64,000 nucleotides of DNA, taken from assembly GCF_003347515.1 (NCBI RefSeq), contig NZ_QEII01000297.1:1-64000 (forward strand), in the 5' to 3' direction. Below are positions 47,345 to 56,516 of this stretch, in pieces (positions within the stretch are counted from its first letter, which is position 1; every line of letters begins with the position of its first letter). The stretch comes from Rhodoferax ferrireducens. Its GTDB lineage: Bacteria > Pseudomonadota > Gammaproteobacteria > Burkholderiales > Burkholderiaceae_C. Made by a program: the position numbers and the translations under genes. Under the pieces are notes generated by a model that did not search any database, was not told the DNA's origin, and worked only from the letters and a program-made list of their open reading frames with translations.

Positions 47345-48062
47345 GGACGCCACTGCCAAGGTAGGTGGCCTGAACCCGCGGATCGCTGGCCAGTTCGTGG
47401 GACGGGCCGGCCAAGGCGATCTCCCCGGTTTCGAGCACATAACCGTGATCCGAGCTGTCCAGCGCAGCGCGCGCGTTTTGCTCGATCAGCAGGATGGACA
47501 CGCCCTCCTTGCGCAGCTCGCGCACAATGGCCAGGATTTCCTGCACGATCAGGGGCGCCAGGCCCAGGCTGGGTTCATCGAGCATCAGTAGGCGCGGCGC
47601 CGCCATCAGCGCGCGCCCGACGGCCAGCATCTGACGCTCGCCGCCTGACAGCGTTTCGGCACGCTGGGCGCGCCGCTCCGCCAGGCGGGGGAAACGCGCA
47701 TACACCGCATCCAGGCGCTGTCGCATCGCGCTCCCAGCCAGCCGTTTTGAATAAGCGCCAAGCTGCAGGTTGTCCAGCACGGTCATGGCGCCGAACAGCT
47801 CGCGCCGCTCCGGCACCAGGCAGATGCCGCGCTCGACGCGGGCCTCGACATCGAGCCCGGCCAAGTCCTCGCCTTCAAAGCGCAGCGTCCCGGTGGACGG
47901 CAGCAAGCCCATCGCCGCCGCCAGCAGCGTGGTCTTGCCCGCCCCGTTGGGCCCGATGACCGAGACGATCTGGCCACGCTGCAGCGAGAGGGAGACCCCG
48001 CGCACCGCCTCGACCTGTCCATACGCGACGTGCAGATCGGAAATTTCCAACATGGCTGTCAT
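47334..48062 (-). CDS. Branched-chain-amino-acid-type ABC importer ATPase (LivF-like)
   Basis: 242 residues. Walker A '[13 protein letters not shown]', signature '[15 protein letters not shown]', Walker B '[13 protein letters not shown]', switch His region '[11 protein letters not shown]', the LivF layout. It overlaps livM-livG by 4 bases (ATGA) and the ligase start lies inside its end. In this operon the importer likely carries an aromatic or related carboxylic acid rather than leucine, as seen for other Liv-type systems in aromatic clusters (inference). Confidence 0.93.
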   Translation of the reverse strand: MTAMLEISDLHVAYGQVEAVRGVSLSLQRGQIVSVIGPNGAGKTTLLAAAMGLLPSTGTLRFEGEDLAGLDVEARVERGICLVPERRELFGAMTVLDNLQLGAYSKRLAGSAMRQRLDAVYARFPRLAERRAQRAETLSGGERQMLAVGRALMAAPRLLMLDEPSLGLAPLIVQEILAIVRELRKEGVSILLIEQNARAALDSSDHGYVLETGEIALAGPSHELASDPRVQATYLGSGVHDD

Positions 48063-49858
48063 ACGCCATCTCCCAGATAGGCGGCTTGTACTTGCGGGTC
48101 GGCACGCACCGCCGCCGGCACGCCCTCGACCAGCTTGGCGCCAAAGTTCATCACCACCAAGCGGTCCACCAGTTTCATCACAAAGTCCATGTCATGTTCG
48201 ACGATCAGGATCGTCACGCCTTCGTCGCGCAGCTTGCGCAGCAACTCACCCAAGTCCTGCTTTTCCTTGCGCCGCAGGCCGGCGGCGGGCTCGTCAAGCA
48301 CCAGCAGCACCGGGTCCGCAGCCAGCGCGCGGGCGATTTCGAGTATGCGCTGCGTGCCCAGCGGCAGGCTGCCCGCCAGTTCGTCACCGCGCTCACCCAG
48401 GCCAATGCGTTCCAGCTGCGCCTGCGCCTCGGCGAAGATTTGGCGCTCCTCGGCGCCGTCGAGTCCGAGACCGGCGAGCAGCATGCCGCAGTTGGCGCGG
48501 GCGTGGGCACCGAGCGCCACGTTGTCGAGCAGACTCATGTGCGGGCGCAGCTTCACATGTTGAAACGTGCGCGCCATGCCCAGCCGGGCGATTTCGCGCT
48601 GCGAGCGACCCGTCACATCCTGGCCCAGAAACTGCACCCGGCCCGCGCTCATCGGCGCGGTGCCGGTGAGCAGGTTGAACATCGTCGACTTGCCGGCGCC
48701 ATTGGGGCCGATCAGGCCGATGATCTCGGCGGCGTTGACGGCGAAGCTGACATCATTGACGGCGACCAGTCCGCCAAAACGCTTGACCGCCCGCTCCACG
48801 CTCAGCACCGGGGTGCCCCGCGACGGCAGTTGACGCCGCGCCAGCGGGGTCGCGGGAGCCTGTCGCGGCACTGCTTGAGGCTGGCGCGCGGTACGCCACT
48901 GGCGCCAGCGCGTCACGAAACCCATCAGGCCGCCGCGTGCATGGTGCAGCAGCAGGATGAACAGGGCGGCGAACACCACGGTCTCAAGCTGCGCGCCACG
49001 CTGGCTCAACAGCGGTAGCACATCCTGCAAACCATTCTTGAGCAGCATCACCAGCGCCGAGCCCACCAGCGCGCCGGCCAGCTGGCCCAGGCCGCCGGCC
49101 ACGGCCATCAGCAGGTACTCGATGCTGGCGCGCACATCGAACGGCGAGGGACTGACAAAGCGGTTCATGTGCGCATACAGCCAGCCCGCCAGACCCGCCA
49201 GCAAGGCCGCCATGACGAACAAGCTGAGACGGACACGGAATGCATCGGCACCGACACTCGCCAGCAGCGTCGAGCCGCCGCGCAAGGCACGGATGGCGCG
49301 CCCCGCGCGGGATTGCAAAACGTTGTGGCTGAACAGGCAGGCCAGTCCGACCAGCGTCCAGATCAGGTAATAAATCGAGCGCGGGTCAGCCAGCGACCAC
49401 GGCCCCAAGGCCAGAGGCGAAATATTCGACAAGCCGCTGTGCCGGCCCAAGGCCTCCACGTTGCCGAACAACAAGGCGATCGACAAGCCCCAGGCAATGC
49501 TCGACAAAGGCAGATAGTGGCCACTCAAACGCAGCGTCAGCGCGCCAATGGCAAACGCCGCCAGGCCGGTAAGTAGCAGGGCGAACAGCAGACCCAGCCA
49601 CGGCGAAACACCCTGAGTGGTGGTGAGCCAGGCCGTGCCGTAAGCACCAATGCCAACGAAGGCGGCCTGGCCAAATGAGGTGGCGCCGCCCACGCCGGTC
49701 AGCAACACCAGGCCCAGGGCGACCAGCGCACCAATGCCAATGTCATTCAACAGCGAGATGCTGAAGCTGCCGAACACCAGGGGCAGCAGCGCCAGCGCGA
49801 GCACCACCAGCACCAGCATATTCCGGGAGTTAAAAATAGTCACAGGGGCGGCTTTCAT
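48059..49858 (-). CDS. Fused LivM permease and LivG ATPase
   Basis: 599 residues. Residues about 1-310 are a LivM-type permease (eight or more helices; '[20 protein letters not shown]', '[19 protein letters not shown]'). A 40-residue linker joins it to a LivG-type ATPase (about 350-599) with Walker A '[16 protein letters not shown]', '[12 protein letters not shown]', Walker B '[11 protein letters not shown]' and '[13 protein letters not shown]'. The ABC signature is '[15 protein letters not shown]'; LivG usually has 'LSYGxQR', so Ser-Tyr is replaced by Pro-Leu. It overlaps livH and livF by 4 bases each. Such fusions are known and fix a 1:1 ratio of the two parts. Confidence 0.92.
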   Translation of the reverse strand: MKAAPVTIFNSRNMLVLVVLALALLPLVFGSFSISLLNDIGIGALVALGLVLLTGVGGATSFGQAAFVGIGAYGTAWLTTTQGVSPWLGLLFALLLTGLAAFAIGALTLRLSGHYLPLSSIAWGLSIALLFGNVEALGRHSGLSNISPLALGPWSLADPRSIYYLIWTLVGLACLFSHNVLQSRAGRAIRALRGGSTLLASVGADAFRVRLSLFVMAALLAGLAGWLYAHMNRFVSPSPFDVRASIEYLLMAVAGGLGQLAGALVGSALVMLLKNGLQDVLPLLSQRGAQLETVVFAALFILLLHHARGGLMGFVTRWRQWRTARQPQAVPRQAPATPLARRQLPSRGTPVLSVERAVKRFGGLVAVNDVSFAVNAAEIIGLIGPNGAGKSTMFNLLTGTAPMSAGRVQFLGQDVTGRSQREIARLGMARTFQHVKLRPHMSLLDNVALGAHARANCGMLLAGLGLDGAEERQIFAEAQAQLERIGLGERGDELAGSLPLGTQRILEIARALAADPVLLVLDEPAAGLRRKEKQDLGELLRKLRDEGVTILIVEHDMDFVMKLVDRLVVMNFGAKLVEGVPAAVRADPQVQAAYLGDGV

Positions 49859-50910
49859 TGGTCAATCTCCTCGGTCTCTTCCTCGGAATGCGTGGCCATG
49901 AACGAGCGCAGCATCAGCACCGGGATCAGCAGACTGAATACGATCACGTCTTTCAGCGCGCCGCTCCAGAACGAGGCAAAGCTCTCCAGCAAGCCGACCG
50001 CCAGGGCACCGATGGCCGTCAGCGGATAGCTGGTCAGCCCGCCAATGATCGCGGCCACAAAAGCCTTCAGGCCAATGATGAATCCGGAGTCGTAATACAT
50101 GGTCGTCACCGGCGAGATCAGCACGCCGATCAGTCCCGCCAGCAGCGAGGCGCAGCCATAAGCCAGCAGCGCGGTGCGCGCCGGCCGGATGCCCACCAGG
50201 CGCGCGCCGATCCGGTTCACCGCGGTGGCACGCAGGGCCTTGCCCATCACCGTGCGCTCGAAGGCCAGGAAGAAGAGCCCGCTCAACACGATTGCGGAGG
50301 CGATCATCAGAATCACCTGGCCACTGACCGAGAAACCATCGCCCAAGGTGAGGGCCTGGCTGGTCAAGGGCGCGGTGCGCGAGCCCTCGGGTCCGAAGAA
50401 AAGCAGACCCAGTCCGGACAGCAGGAAGTGTAGCGCCAGCGCCGCCATCAGCAAGACCAGCGGCGAGGCATCGGCAATAGGCTGCAGCGCGATGCGCGCG
50501 ATCAGCGGCGTGATCGGCACCACCAGGGCGACCGAGGCAATGATCTGCACCACGGGCGGCAGCGACTGGGCGGACAGGGCCCACGCCGCCAGACAAGGCA
50601 AGGCGGGCAACACGCCCCAGCCCAGCACCGCCATCGGGATGCGGCTGGCTTCGCCGCGCCGCAGCAGCGCGATCACCTCCACCAACACCGCCAAAACGGC
50701 CAGCGTCAACACCAGCCAGATGGTGGGTGGCAGACGGCCGGCCTCGAACGCCGCCAGCGTCAGTGCGGCGAACGCGGCAACGTCGCCGAAGGGGACAAAC
50801 ACCACCCGGGTCACTGAAAAAATAAGCACCAGACCCAGCCCGGCCAGCAGGTAGACCGACCCGTTGGCCAGTCCATCGATGGACAGGATGAGCGCCACGT
50901 CCCAGGTCAT
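49855..50910 (-). CDS. Branched-chain-amino-acid-type ABC importer permease (LivH-like)
   Basis: 351 residues, eight or more membrane helices. Family landmarks are 'DGLANGSVYLLAGLGLVLIFSVTRVVFVPFGD' split over the first helices, 'RTVMGKALRATAVNRIGARLVGI' (the cytoplasmic coupling loop) and 'GLKAFVAAIIGGLTSYPLTAIGAL'. GGAG precedes the ATG. It follows the tandem binding-protein genes and overlaps livM-livG by 4 bases. It is somewhat longer than E. coli LivH because of an extra helical segment in the first half. Confidence 0.92.
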   Translation of the reverse strand: MTWDVALILSIDGLANGSVYLLAGLGLVLIFSVTRVVFVPFGDVAAFAALTLAAFEAGRLPPTIWLVLTLAVLAVLVEVIALLRRGEASRIPMAVLGWGVLPALPCLAAWALSAQSLPPVVQIIASVALVVPITPLIARIALQPIADASPLVLLMAALALHFLLSGLGLLFFGPEGSRTAPLTSQALTLGDGFSVSGQVILMIASAIVLSGLFFLAFERTVMGKALRATAVNRIGARLVGIRPARTALLAYGCASLLAGLIGVLISPVTTMYYDSGFIIGLKAFVAAIIGGLTSYPLTAIGALAVGLLESFASFWSGALKDVIVFSLLIPVLMLRSFMATHSEEETEEIDQ

Positions 50911-50985
50911 GATTGATTTCTCCTGCAGCCAGGCGGGAAAGAGTCCCGGGTCGGGTGTCGGTTCAGGGTGTTGGAGATAGACATG

Positions 50986-52146
50986 TCAGGGCGCCAGCTT
51001 CCACTGGCCTTTGTCGAGTTTGATGATCACGCGCGAGCGCTCGTCCAGTCCATAGCGTTCGCCGGGCTTGAAGTTGTAAACACCATGCGTGCCCACCAGT
51101 TCACGCGTCTGCGTCAGGGCCTCATACAGGGCGACCCGGAACTGGGGCGTGCCCGGCTCGCTCTTGCCCTTGACCCGGGCGACCGCATCGGCGAACAAGA
51201 GCCACGCATCAAAGGTGTAAGCCGCGAAGGCGTCGCTTGGCAGCGCCTGGTATTGGCGTTGATAGGCGGCACGAAACCCGGTGGCGACACGGCGGATCGG
51301 ATTGTCCGCGGACAGCTGGTCGGCCACCATCACCGGACCGCTGGGCACCGACAAACCGTCGACCGAGGCGCCACCGACCCGGACGAAATCGGGGTTGATC
51401 AGCCCATGGGTGCCATAGAGTCCGCCGCGGTAGCCACGCTCGGTCAGCGCCAGATACGGCAGTGCGCCGGGGGTGCCGGAGTTGCCGGCGAACACCGCAT
51501 CGGGCCGGGCCGCGACGATCTTCAGCACCTGGCCCACCACCGACGCATCCGAGCGTGCGTAGCGCTCGTTGGCCACGATCTTGATGCCGGCCGGCTCGGC
51601 CGCCTTCACCAGGGAATCGTAGGCCAGGTCACCCAGCGCATCGGAGAAGCCGATGAAGGCCACCGTCTTGACGCCCGAGCGCTTCATGCGCTCGACCACC
51701 GCCGTGACCATCAAGGGGAAGGGCTGCGACACGGTCACGGTCCAGAGCCCCTCCTCACCCGGCAGCGAGACCGGCGTCGGCGAGATCAAGGGCGTGCGGG
51801 TTTCGCGCGCCACGGCGGCAATGGCCATGGCCCCTGGCACGCCCGAGGTGCCGATCAGCACATCAACCTTGTCCTCGTTGACCAGCTTGCGCGCATTGCG
51901 CGCGGCGGTGGTCGGGTCGGACGCGTCGTCCATCACGATCAGCTGGACCTTCTGGCCGGCAATCGTCGTGTGCAGCGACGCGGCAACACGGATGCCCTTC
52001 TCGTAGGGGATCCCGAGCGCCGCAATGGGACCGGACAGCGAGCTGATGAAGCCGACCTTGAGGTCGGTCGCCATGGCGGGGGCTGCGACGGTCGCCATCG
52101 CAACGGCGGTCACCGCGATGGGCAAGATGTGGGACAAGATTTTCAT
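50986..52146 (-). CDS. ABC importer periplasmic binding protein, copy 2 (LivK type)
   Basis: 386 residues from ATG 52146 (a GTG four codons earlier is possible). Signal peptide ends 'APAMATD'. The type I periplasmic-binding fold shows as 'LKVGFISSLSGPIAALG', 'MDDASDPTTAARNARKLVNED', 'GTSGVPGAMAIAAVA', 'ALPYLALTERGYRG'. It is clearly paralogous to the next upstream gene, with long stretches identical throughout, so the pair arose by tandem duplication. The ligand is unknown; the aromatic operon suggests an aromatic or acyl carboxylate. Confidence 0.92.
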   Translation of the reverse strand: MKILSHILPIAVTAVAMATVAAPAMATDLKVGFISSLSGPIAALGIPYEKGIRVAASLHTTIAGQKVQLIVMDDASDPTTAARNARKLVNEDKVDVLIGTSGVPGAMAIAAVARETRTPLISPTPVSLPGEEGLWTVTVSQPFPLMVTAVVERMKRSGVKTVAFIGFSDALGDLAYDSLVKAAEPAGIKIVANERYARSDASVVGQVLKIVAARPDAVFAGNSGTPGALPYLALTERGYRGGLYGTHGLINPDFVRVGGASVDGLSVPSGPVMVADQLSADNPIRRVATGFRAAYQRQYQALPSDAFAAYTFDAWLLFADAVARVKGKSEPGTPQFRVALYEALTQTRELVGTHGVYNFKPGERYGLDERSRVIIKLDKGQWKLAP

Positions 52147-52186
52147 CTGGGGGGTCACCGGGTAGGGTTGGATATGGGCAGGGGAT

Positions 52187-53338
52187 TCAGGGCACGAGTT
52201 TCCACTGGCCCTTGTCCAGCTTGACCATCACGCGGGCGCGTTCGTCAGCACCGTAAGGCGTGCCGGGTTTGAAGTTCAGCACGCCGTGGGTGACGGCCAG
52301 TTCCTTGGTCGAAAGAACGGCATCGCGCAACGCAGCGCGGTACGGCGGCGACCCCGGCTCCATCTTGGGCGCGACGCGGCCAGCGGCATTCAGGAGCACC
52401 AGCCAGGCATCGAAGGCGTAGGCCGAGAAACCATCGGTGGTCGGTGCCTTGTGCACGCGTTCATAGGCGGCACGGAAGTCCAACGCAATCTTCTTGCTCG
52501 GATGGCTGGCGGGCAACTGCTCGGCCACGATCACCGGCCCGGTCGGCGCCAGCAAGCCCTGCGCCGATGCGCCGGCCACGCGGACAAAGTCCGCATTGAT
52601 CAAGGCATGCGTGCCATAGATCGGACCGCGAAAGCCGCGTTCGGTCAGCGCCAGATAGGGCAGTGCACCGGGCGTGCCGGAGCCGCCGGTCATCACCGCC
52701 TCGGGCCGCGCCGAGACCAGCTTGATCATCTGGCCGGTCACCGAGGCATCGGTGCGCGCATAACGCTCGTTGTTGAGAACCTTGATGCCGGCAGGCTCCA
52801 CGCTCTTCAGCAAGCCGTCGTACACCAGGTCGCCCCAGGAGTCAGAAAACCCGATGTAGCCGACCGTCTTGACGCCGGAACGCTTCATGGACTCGGCCAC
52901 CGCGGCGATCATCAGCGACACCGGTTGCGCCGTGGTGACGGTCCACGCACTGTCGTCGCCAACCAGCGTCAGCGGCGTGACCGCCAGCATCGGCGTCTTG
53001 CTCTCGCGCGCCACGGCGGCAATCGCCATGGAGCCGGGGACGCCCGAGGTACCGATCAGCACGTCCACTTTTTCATCATCGACCAGCTTGCGGGCATTGC
53101 GCGCCGCAGTGGAGGGATCGGAAGCATCGTCCAGCTGGATCAACTGGATGGTGCGCCCGCCCACCGCGGCCTGGTAGGCGAAGGCGGCCTGAATGCCTTT
53201 GGCATACGGAATGCCGATGGAGGAACCAGGCCCCGACAAGGAGGTGACAAACCCGACCTTCAAGTCGGCCGCACTGGCATAGGCCGCAACACTCATGGCG
53301 AGGGACAAGCCGGCGAACTTTAGGAACTTTGACTTCAT
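52187..53338 (-). CDS. ABC importer periplasmic binding protein, copy 1 (LivK type)
   Basis: 383 residues. Signal peptide 'MKSKFLKFAGLSLAMSVAAY' ending 'ASAAD', then the same fold and landmarks as copy 2 ('LDDASDPSTAARNARKLVDDE', 'GTSGVPGSMAIAAVARES', 'DKGQWKLVP' at the end versus 'DKGQWKLAP'). AAGGA precedes the ATG. The 76-base gap upstream, after the V4R gene, is one of the two largest in the operon and could hold an internal promoter. Two binding proteins feeding one permease would widen the substrate range. Confidence 0.92.
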   Translation of the reverse strand: MKSKFLKFAGLSLAMSVAAYASAADLKVGFVTSLSGPGSSIGIPYAKGIQAAFAYQAAVGGRTIQLIQLDDASDPSTAARNARKLVDDEKVDVLIGTSGVPGSMAIAAVARESKTPMLAVTPLTLVGDDSAWTVTTAQPVSLMIAAVAESMKRSGVKTVGYIGFSDSWGDLVYDGLLKSVEPAGIKVLNNERYARTDASVTGQMIKLVSARPEAVMTGGSGTPGALPYLALTERGFRGPIYGTHALINADFVRVAGASAQGLLAPTGPVIVAEQLPASHPSKKIALDFRAAYERVHKAPTTDGFSAYAFDAWLVLLNAAGRVAPKMEPGSPPYRAALRDAVLSTKELAVTHGVLNFKPGTPYGADERARVMVKLDKGQWKLVP

Positions 53339-53414
53339 GATTTTCCTTTGGGTGAACAGTCAGACGACTGAGGGTTGGTGATACGGATAGGGAACTTGGG
53401 AGAGAACGATTAAC

Positions 53415-53915
53415 TCAAGCCGGTACGGCTTCAAAGAAACAGGCGCCATTGCCGGCTTGCGCAGCACAAGACAACTCACGGACCTTGGCGCCGCCTGGAT
53501 AGAGAGTTGAAATCAGGCCCTTGAACATCCCGGTGATGGCATGACAGACAGGCTTACCACGCTGCGCGGTACCGGCCACAAACGGACTATTGCGCACTGT
53601 GAGCTGCAATCCATTCGATGTTCGCTCGAACTGCCAGCAGCCCCAGCCCAAGGACGCTGCGGCGTCCTGCATGGTGCTTAACAACGTTGATTCATCGACG
53701 CCGGCTTGTGCCGCGTAAGCACGCACGCTATCGCTTCCGAAACGCGCCACAGATTGGCCCAGCGCCCGCAAGGCCTGCTCCCGGGTCTCTTGCGGCAAGT
53801 TGTCAAACAGGCCCATCAGCACATCGGTGCGCATCAGCAGGTATCGGCGCGACTGATCCAGCACCTGGCCGTTGGCGGTGTCGAAATGGAGCTTCTCATG
53901 CAAGGGAGTCGTCAT
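53415..53915 (-). CDS. Stand-alone V4R (4-vinyl reductase-like) domain protein
   Basis: 166 residues from ATG 53915, which has GGAGG 8 bases upstream; an ATG 27 bases earlier directly abuts the beta-subunit stop but lacks that site. The C-terminal half (about 90-166) matches the V4R pattern: 'RGKPVCHAITGMFKGLI' with Cys124, then 'RELSCAAQAGNGACFFEA' with Cys150 and Cys159. V4R domains bind small hydrophobic ligands and occur in BchJ and in the sensor end of XylR/DmpR, where they bind aromatic effectors. Here it is alone, without DNA-binding or ATPase parts. Possible role: substrate or effector binding for the dioxygenase encoded just upstream (inference). Confidence 0.8.
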   Translation of the reverse strand: MTTPLHEKLHFDTANGQVLDQSRRYLLMRTDVLMGLFDNLPQETREQALRALGQSVARFGSDSVRAYAAQAGVDESTLLSTMQDAAASLGWGCWQFERTSNGLQLTVRNSPFVAGTAQRGKPVCHAITGMFKGLISTLYPGGAKVRELSCAAQAGNGACFFEAVPA

Positions 53916-53942
53916 GACCGGGTCCTCCAAGGTGTTGGCCAT

Positions 53943-54428
53943 TCAGGGGAAGAGCTGGATCGCGACATGGGCCGCCTGCGCGTTCAGCAAGTCCACCCGC
54001 TTGAGCACGATGCGTAATTGGCCCTGCTCCAGCCGCAGCTGGTGGCGCCAGGCGCCGGTCAGCAGGGTTTGCTGCTCGCCGCGTGCCTCGGCGTAGAAAA
54101 ATGGCGTGTACAACTCATAGACATTGCCACCGTGGTCCACAAGATCAACCTGCGGAAGTTGCAGCACATGCTGGCTGCGACTCACCGGCTGCTGGGAGAA
54201 TGCCCTTGGGTTTTTCAGCCGCTCGATGCGTAAGGACAGCAGCAGCCGGTCCTCGTAGGCAATCGAGTTGTGATGCTGCGCATCGACCTGCTGCGCGCCT
54301 TGCAGCGGCACCCAGTAGTGACCGTCTGGGGCAAACAGGGCCAGCCATTCGTCATGGCGGCCGGCATTGAGCAGGCGCGCCTCGGCATGGACAAAGTCGA
54401 TCAATTGGGCATGACTGGGCTGGCTCAT
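53943..54428 (-). CDS. Ring-hydroxylating dioxygenase beta subunit, set 1
   Basis: 161 residues of the NTF2-like beta-subunit family: 'DFVHAEARLLNAGRHDEWLALFAPDGHYWVPL', 'IAYEDRLLLSLRIERL', 'LLTGAWRHQLRLEQGQLRIVLKRVDLLN'. It gives structure to the alpha3beta3 hexamer and has no catalytic metal. It overlaps its alpha-subunit gene by 4 bases. It is clearly related to the second beta subunit at 61.4-61.9 kb ('DFVYAEARLL', 'RVDLLNSDAA'). Confidence 0.92.
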   Translation of the reverse strand: MSQPSHAQLIDFVHAEARLLNAGRHDEWLALFAPDGHYWVPLQGAQQVDAQHHNSIAYEDRLLLSLRIERLKNPRAFSQQPVSRSQHVLQLPQVDLVDHGGNVYELYTPFFYAEARGEQQTLLTGAWRHQLRLEQGQLRIVLKRVDLLNAQAAHVAIQLFP

Positions 54429-55750
54429 GATGCCTCCTTCATGTCCAGGGTCATGTAGTGCGACCAGGCCCGAAACTGATTGCGCATCAGCAACTCGTTG
54501 GTGCCATTGGTGGTGATAGTGCTCTGGCCGATTTCAGCGGGATCGAATCCCCGGTGCAGGCTAACCCACTCGTTGCCGGGGGAGCGCAGGCCGTCCTGAA
54601 TCGTCTCGAACAGATGGGCGTCGTCATGCGCCACCACCGACATGGGCGAAAACACCAGGCGGTTGTAGGTCAGTGCGCGTTCGAACAGCAAGTCCGGTGC
54701 GCCCATCGCCCGAAAACTCCAGGCTTCGATCAGGGTCCGGTCCACGCCTAGCGGCCGGATGACGCGAATTGCCAAGGGTGATCCCTTGACCGCCAGGCTG
54801 GGGAATAAAACGGCGTTCTGGGGCGAGTGGTCCAGCACCTCACGCGTGCGTGTCTCGCCGTGTGCCGCCACCATGGCCGCAACGTAATCCGGCGGCGGCT
54901 CGTAGCCGGAGTGAATGCTGAAGTTCACGCCCAGCAGGCTATGGCCATTGGCATAGACACGCCCGCCCATGCTGTCAAAAAAATCGTAGCTGGCGCCAAA
55001 CGGAAGTATTTGTTCCATCGACATGGGCTTCGGGCTACCCTCGGGCTGGCCCGTCCAGACTTTTTGTGCCGCATGCACGGCCGACTCGTGCGTGGAGACC
55101 GGATGCACCGTGTCGTTGATGTTTTCCAGGTACATCTTCCAGTTGCAATGGATGACGTTGCGCAACACGCCGCCCTCCACCTGCAGCTGACCCGTGGGTG
55201 AGCGATCCACCATATTGTCAATGGCGTCCAAGGCATCGCCAAAGTACGCTTTGAAATCCGGGCCGCCATCGTTGAGTTTGACAAAGACGAAATCCCGATA
55301 GACCTCAACATGCTGCAACGCGGTCATGCCGCGGCCCGATTCACACTGCTTCAGGCCGGTGCCCTCATACCCGCTCTTGAGGGGCACGGCCAGGGGCGCC
55401 CCGTCGAGCTTGTAGGTCCAGGCGTGGTAGGGGCAGCGCAAGAATTTTCCCGCGTTGCCGCAGTCCTCGCCGGCCACCTTGGCGCCCTTGTGGGCACAAC
55501 GGTTGTAGAGCACGCGAATGCTGGCGTCAGCCTGGCGTATCACCAACAAGGAGCGGCCCGCGATGTCCAGCGTGATGTAGTCGCCCGGCTGGGGCAACTG
55601 ACTGGCGTGTGCGATGAAGGTCCAGGTGTTGGCAAACAGATGCTGCTGCTCCAGCGCAAACAGTTCGGGGCTCAGGTAGACGTCGCGGTGCACGCGGTCC
55701 GGCTCCACCAGTTGGCGAATTTCCTGAGGTTGATCGGCGTAAGACTTCAT
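54425..55750 (-). CDS. Ring-hydroxylating dioxygenase alpha subunit, set 1
   Basis: 441 residues from ATG 55750 (GGAG 8 bases upstream). Rieske ligands Cys85/His87 ('NRCAHKG') and Cys106/His109 ('CPYHAW'). The mononuclear iron and bridging residues are Asp213, His216 and His221 in 'NDTVHPVSTHES'. The benzoate/anthranilate-dioxygenase-like class is suggested by 'DNMVDRSPTGQLQVEGGVLR' and overall length. It should cis-dihydroxylate an aromatic ring. The substrate cannot be assigned. No separate ferredoxin is present, so electrons likely come from the reductase at the window end, which has its own [2Fe-2S] domain. Confidence 0.93.
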   Translation of the reverse strand: MKSYADQPQEIRQLVEPDRVHRDVYLSPELFALEQQHLFANTWTFIAHASQLPQPGDYITLDIAGRSLLVIRQADASIRVLYNRCAHKGAKVAGEDCGNAGKFLRCPYHAWTYKLDGAPLAVPLKSGYEGTGLKQCESGRGMTALQHVEVYRDFVFVKLNDGGPDFKAYFGDALDAIDNMVDRSPTGQLQVEGGVLRNVIHCNWKMYLENINDTVHPVSTHESAVHAAQKVWTGQPEGSPKPMSMEQILPFGASYDFFDSMGGRVYANGHSLLGVNFSIHSGYEPPPDYVAAMVAAHGETRTREVLDHSPQNAVLFPSLAVKGSPLAIRVIRPLGVDRTLIEAWSFRAMGAPDLLFERALTYNRLVFSPMSVVAHDDAHLFETIQDGLRSPGNEWVSLHRGFDPAEIGQSTITTNGTNELLMRNQFRAWSHYMTLDMKEAS

Positions 55751-55784
55751 GCGCAAAGCTCCATGGGTTGACTGGTTCGCGTGG

Positions 55785-56516
55785 CTAGAGATTCAGACTG
55801 CCGACACTGGTGCCGCCGCAGACATAGAGCACCTGGCCAGTGACAAAACTGTTCAATGGATCGATAAAGAAATTCACGGCGCGCGCCACGTCGGCGGATT
55901 CGCCGAGGCGTTTGACGGGAATCGCCGCGGTGAGCGCCTGCTCCTTGTCGCTGCCGGCTGGCACCACGTCGTGAAACATATCGGTGCGGATCGGGCCGGG
56001 CGCGACCACGTTGACGGTGATGCCCTGCGGTGCCAGTTCCAGCGCCCAGGTCCGCGCCATGCCAAGCATGCCGGCTTTGGTGGCCGAGTAGCTGGTGCGC
56101 GTGGCCAGGCCGAGCGCGGCGCGCGAGGACAGCAACACCAAGCGGCCGAATTGCGCGGCACGCATCGCCGGCAGCGTGGTCTGCACGAGCTGAATCGCGC
56201 AGCCCAGGTGCAGATTGACCAGGGCATCCAGATCGTCGAGTTGGACGTCGGCCAAGAGGGCCGGACGAATCACGCCGGCGTTGTGGACGACCGTGGTGAC
56301 CTCGAAGCGCCGCGCCAACTCCACCATGGCCTGGGCGGTGGCGGCACGGTCGCACAGATCGACCTCGATGCTGTGCAGACGCGCGTGTTCAAAGTCGCAG
56401 GCACGTCGAGCCAGCGACACCACCTCGTAACCCTGCGCCAGCAGATGCTCGCAGATGGCCTTGCCGATGCCCGCGCTGCCACCGGTCACGACAGCAACTT
56501 TGTGCGCGGGCGTCAT
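55785..56516 (-). CDS. Short-chain dehydrogenase, candidate cis-dihydrodiol or hydroxyacyl dehydrogenase
   Basis: 243 residues from ATG 56516, which overlaps the cyclase stop by 4 bases. Classical SDR: 'VVTGGSAGIGKAICEHLL', 'HNAGVI' (NAG motif), catalytic Ser in 'LLSSRAALGLA', 'TSYSATKAGML' (Tyr-x-x-x-Lys), 'VAPGPIRTDMFHD'. Located 34 bases upstream of dioxygenase set 1, it may re-aromatise the cis-diol, or reduce/oxidise an acyl-CoA side chain. The sequence alone does not decide. Confidence 0.9.
   Translation of the reverse strand: MTPAHKVAVVTGGSAGIGKAICEHLLAQGYEVVSLARRACDFEHARLHSIEVDLCDRAATAQAMVELARRFEVTTVVHNAGVIRPALLADVQLDDLDALVNLHLGCAIQLVQTTLPAMRAAQFGRLVLLSSRAALGLATRTSYSATKAGMLGMARTWALELAPQGITVNVVAPGPIRTDMFHDVVPAGSDKEQALTAAIPVKRLGESADVARAVNFFIDPLNSFVTGQVLYVCGGTSVGSLNL

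Noticed and set aside
53357..53370. CAGTC-N4-GACTG hairpin between the V4R and binding-protein genes
   Set aside because: Short stem without a T-run; too small to call an operator or terminator, though an internal promoter in this gap remains possible.
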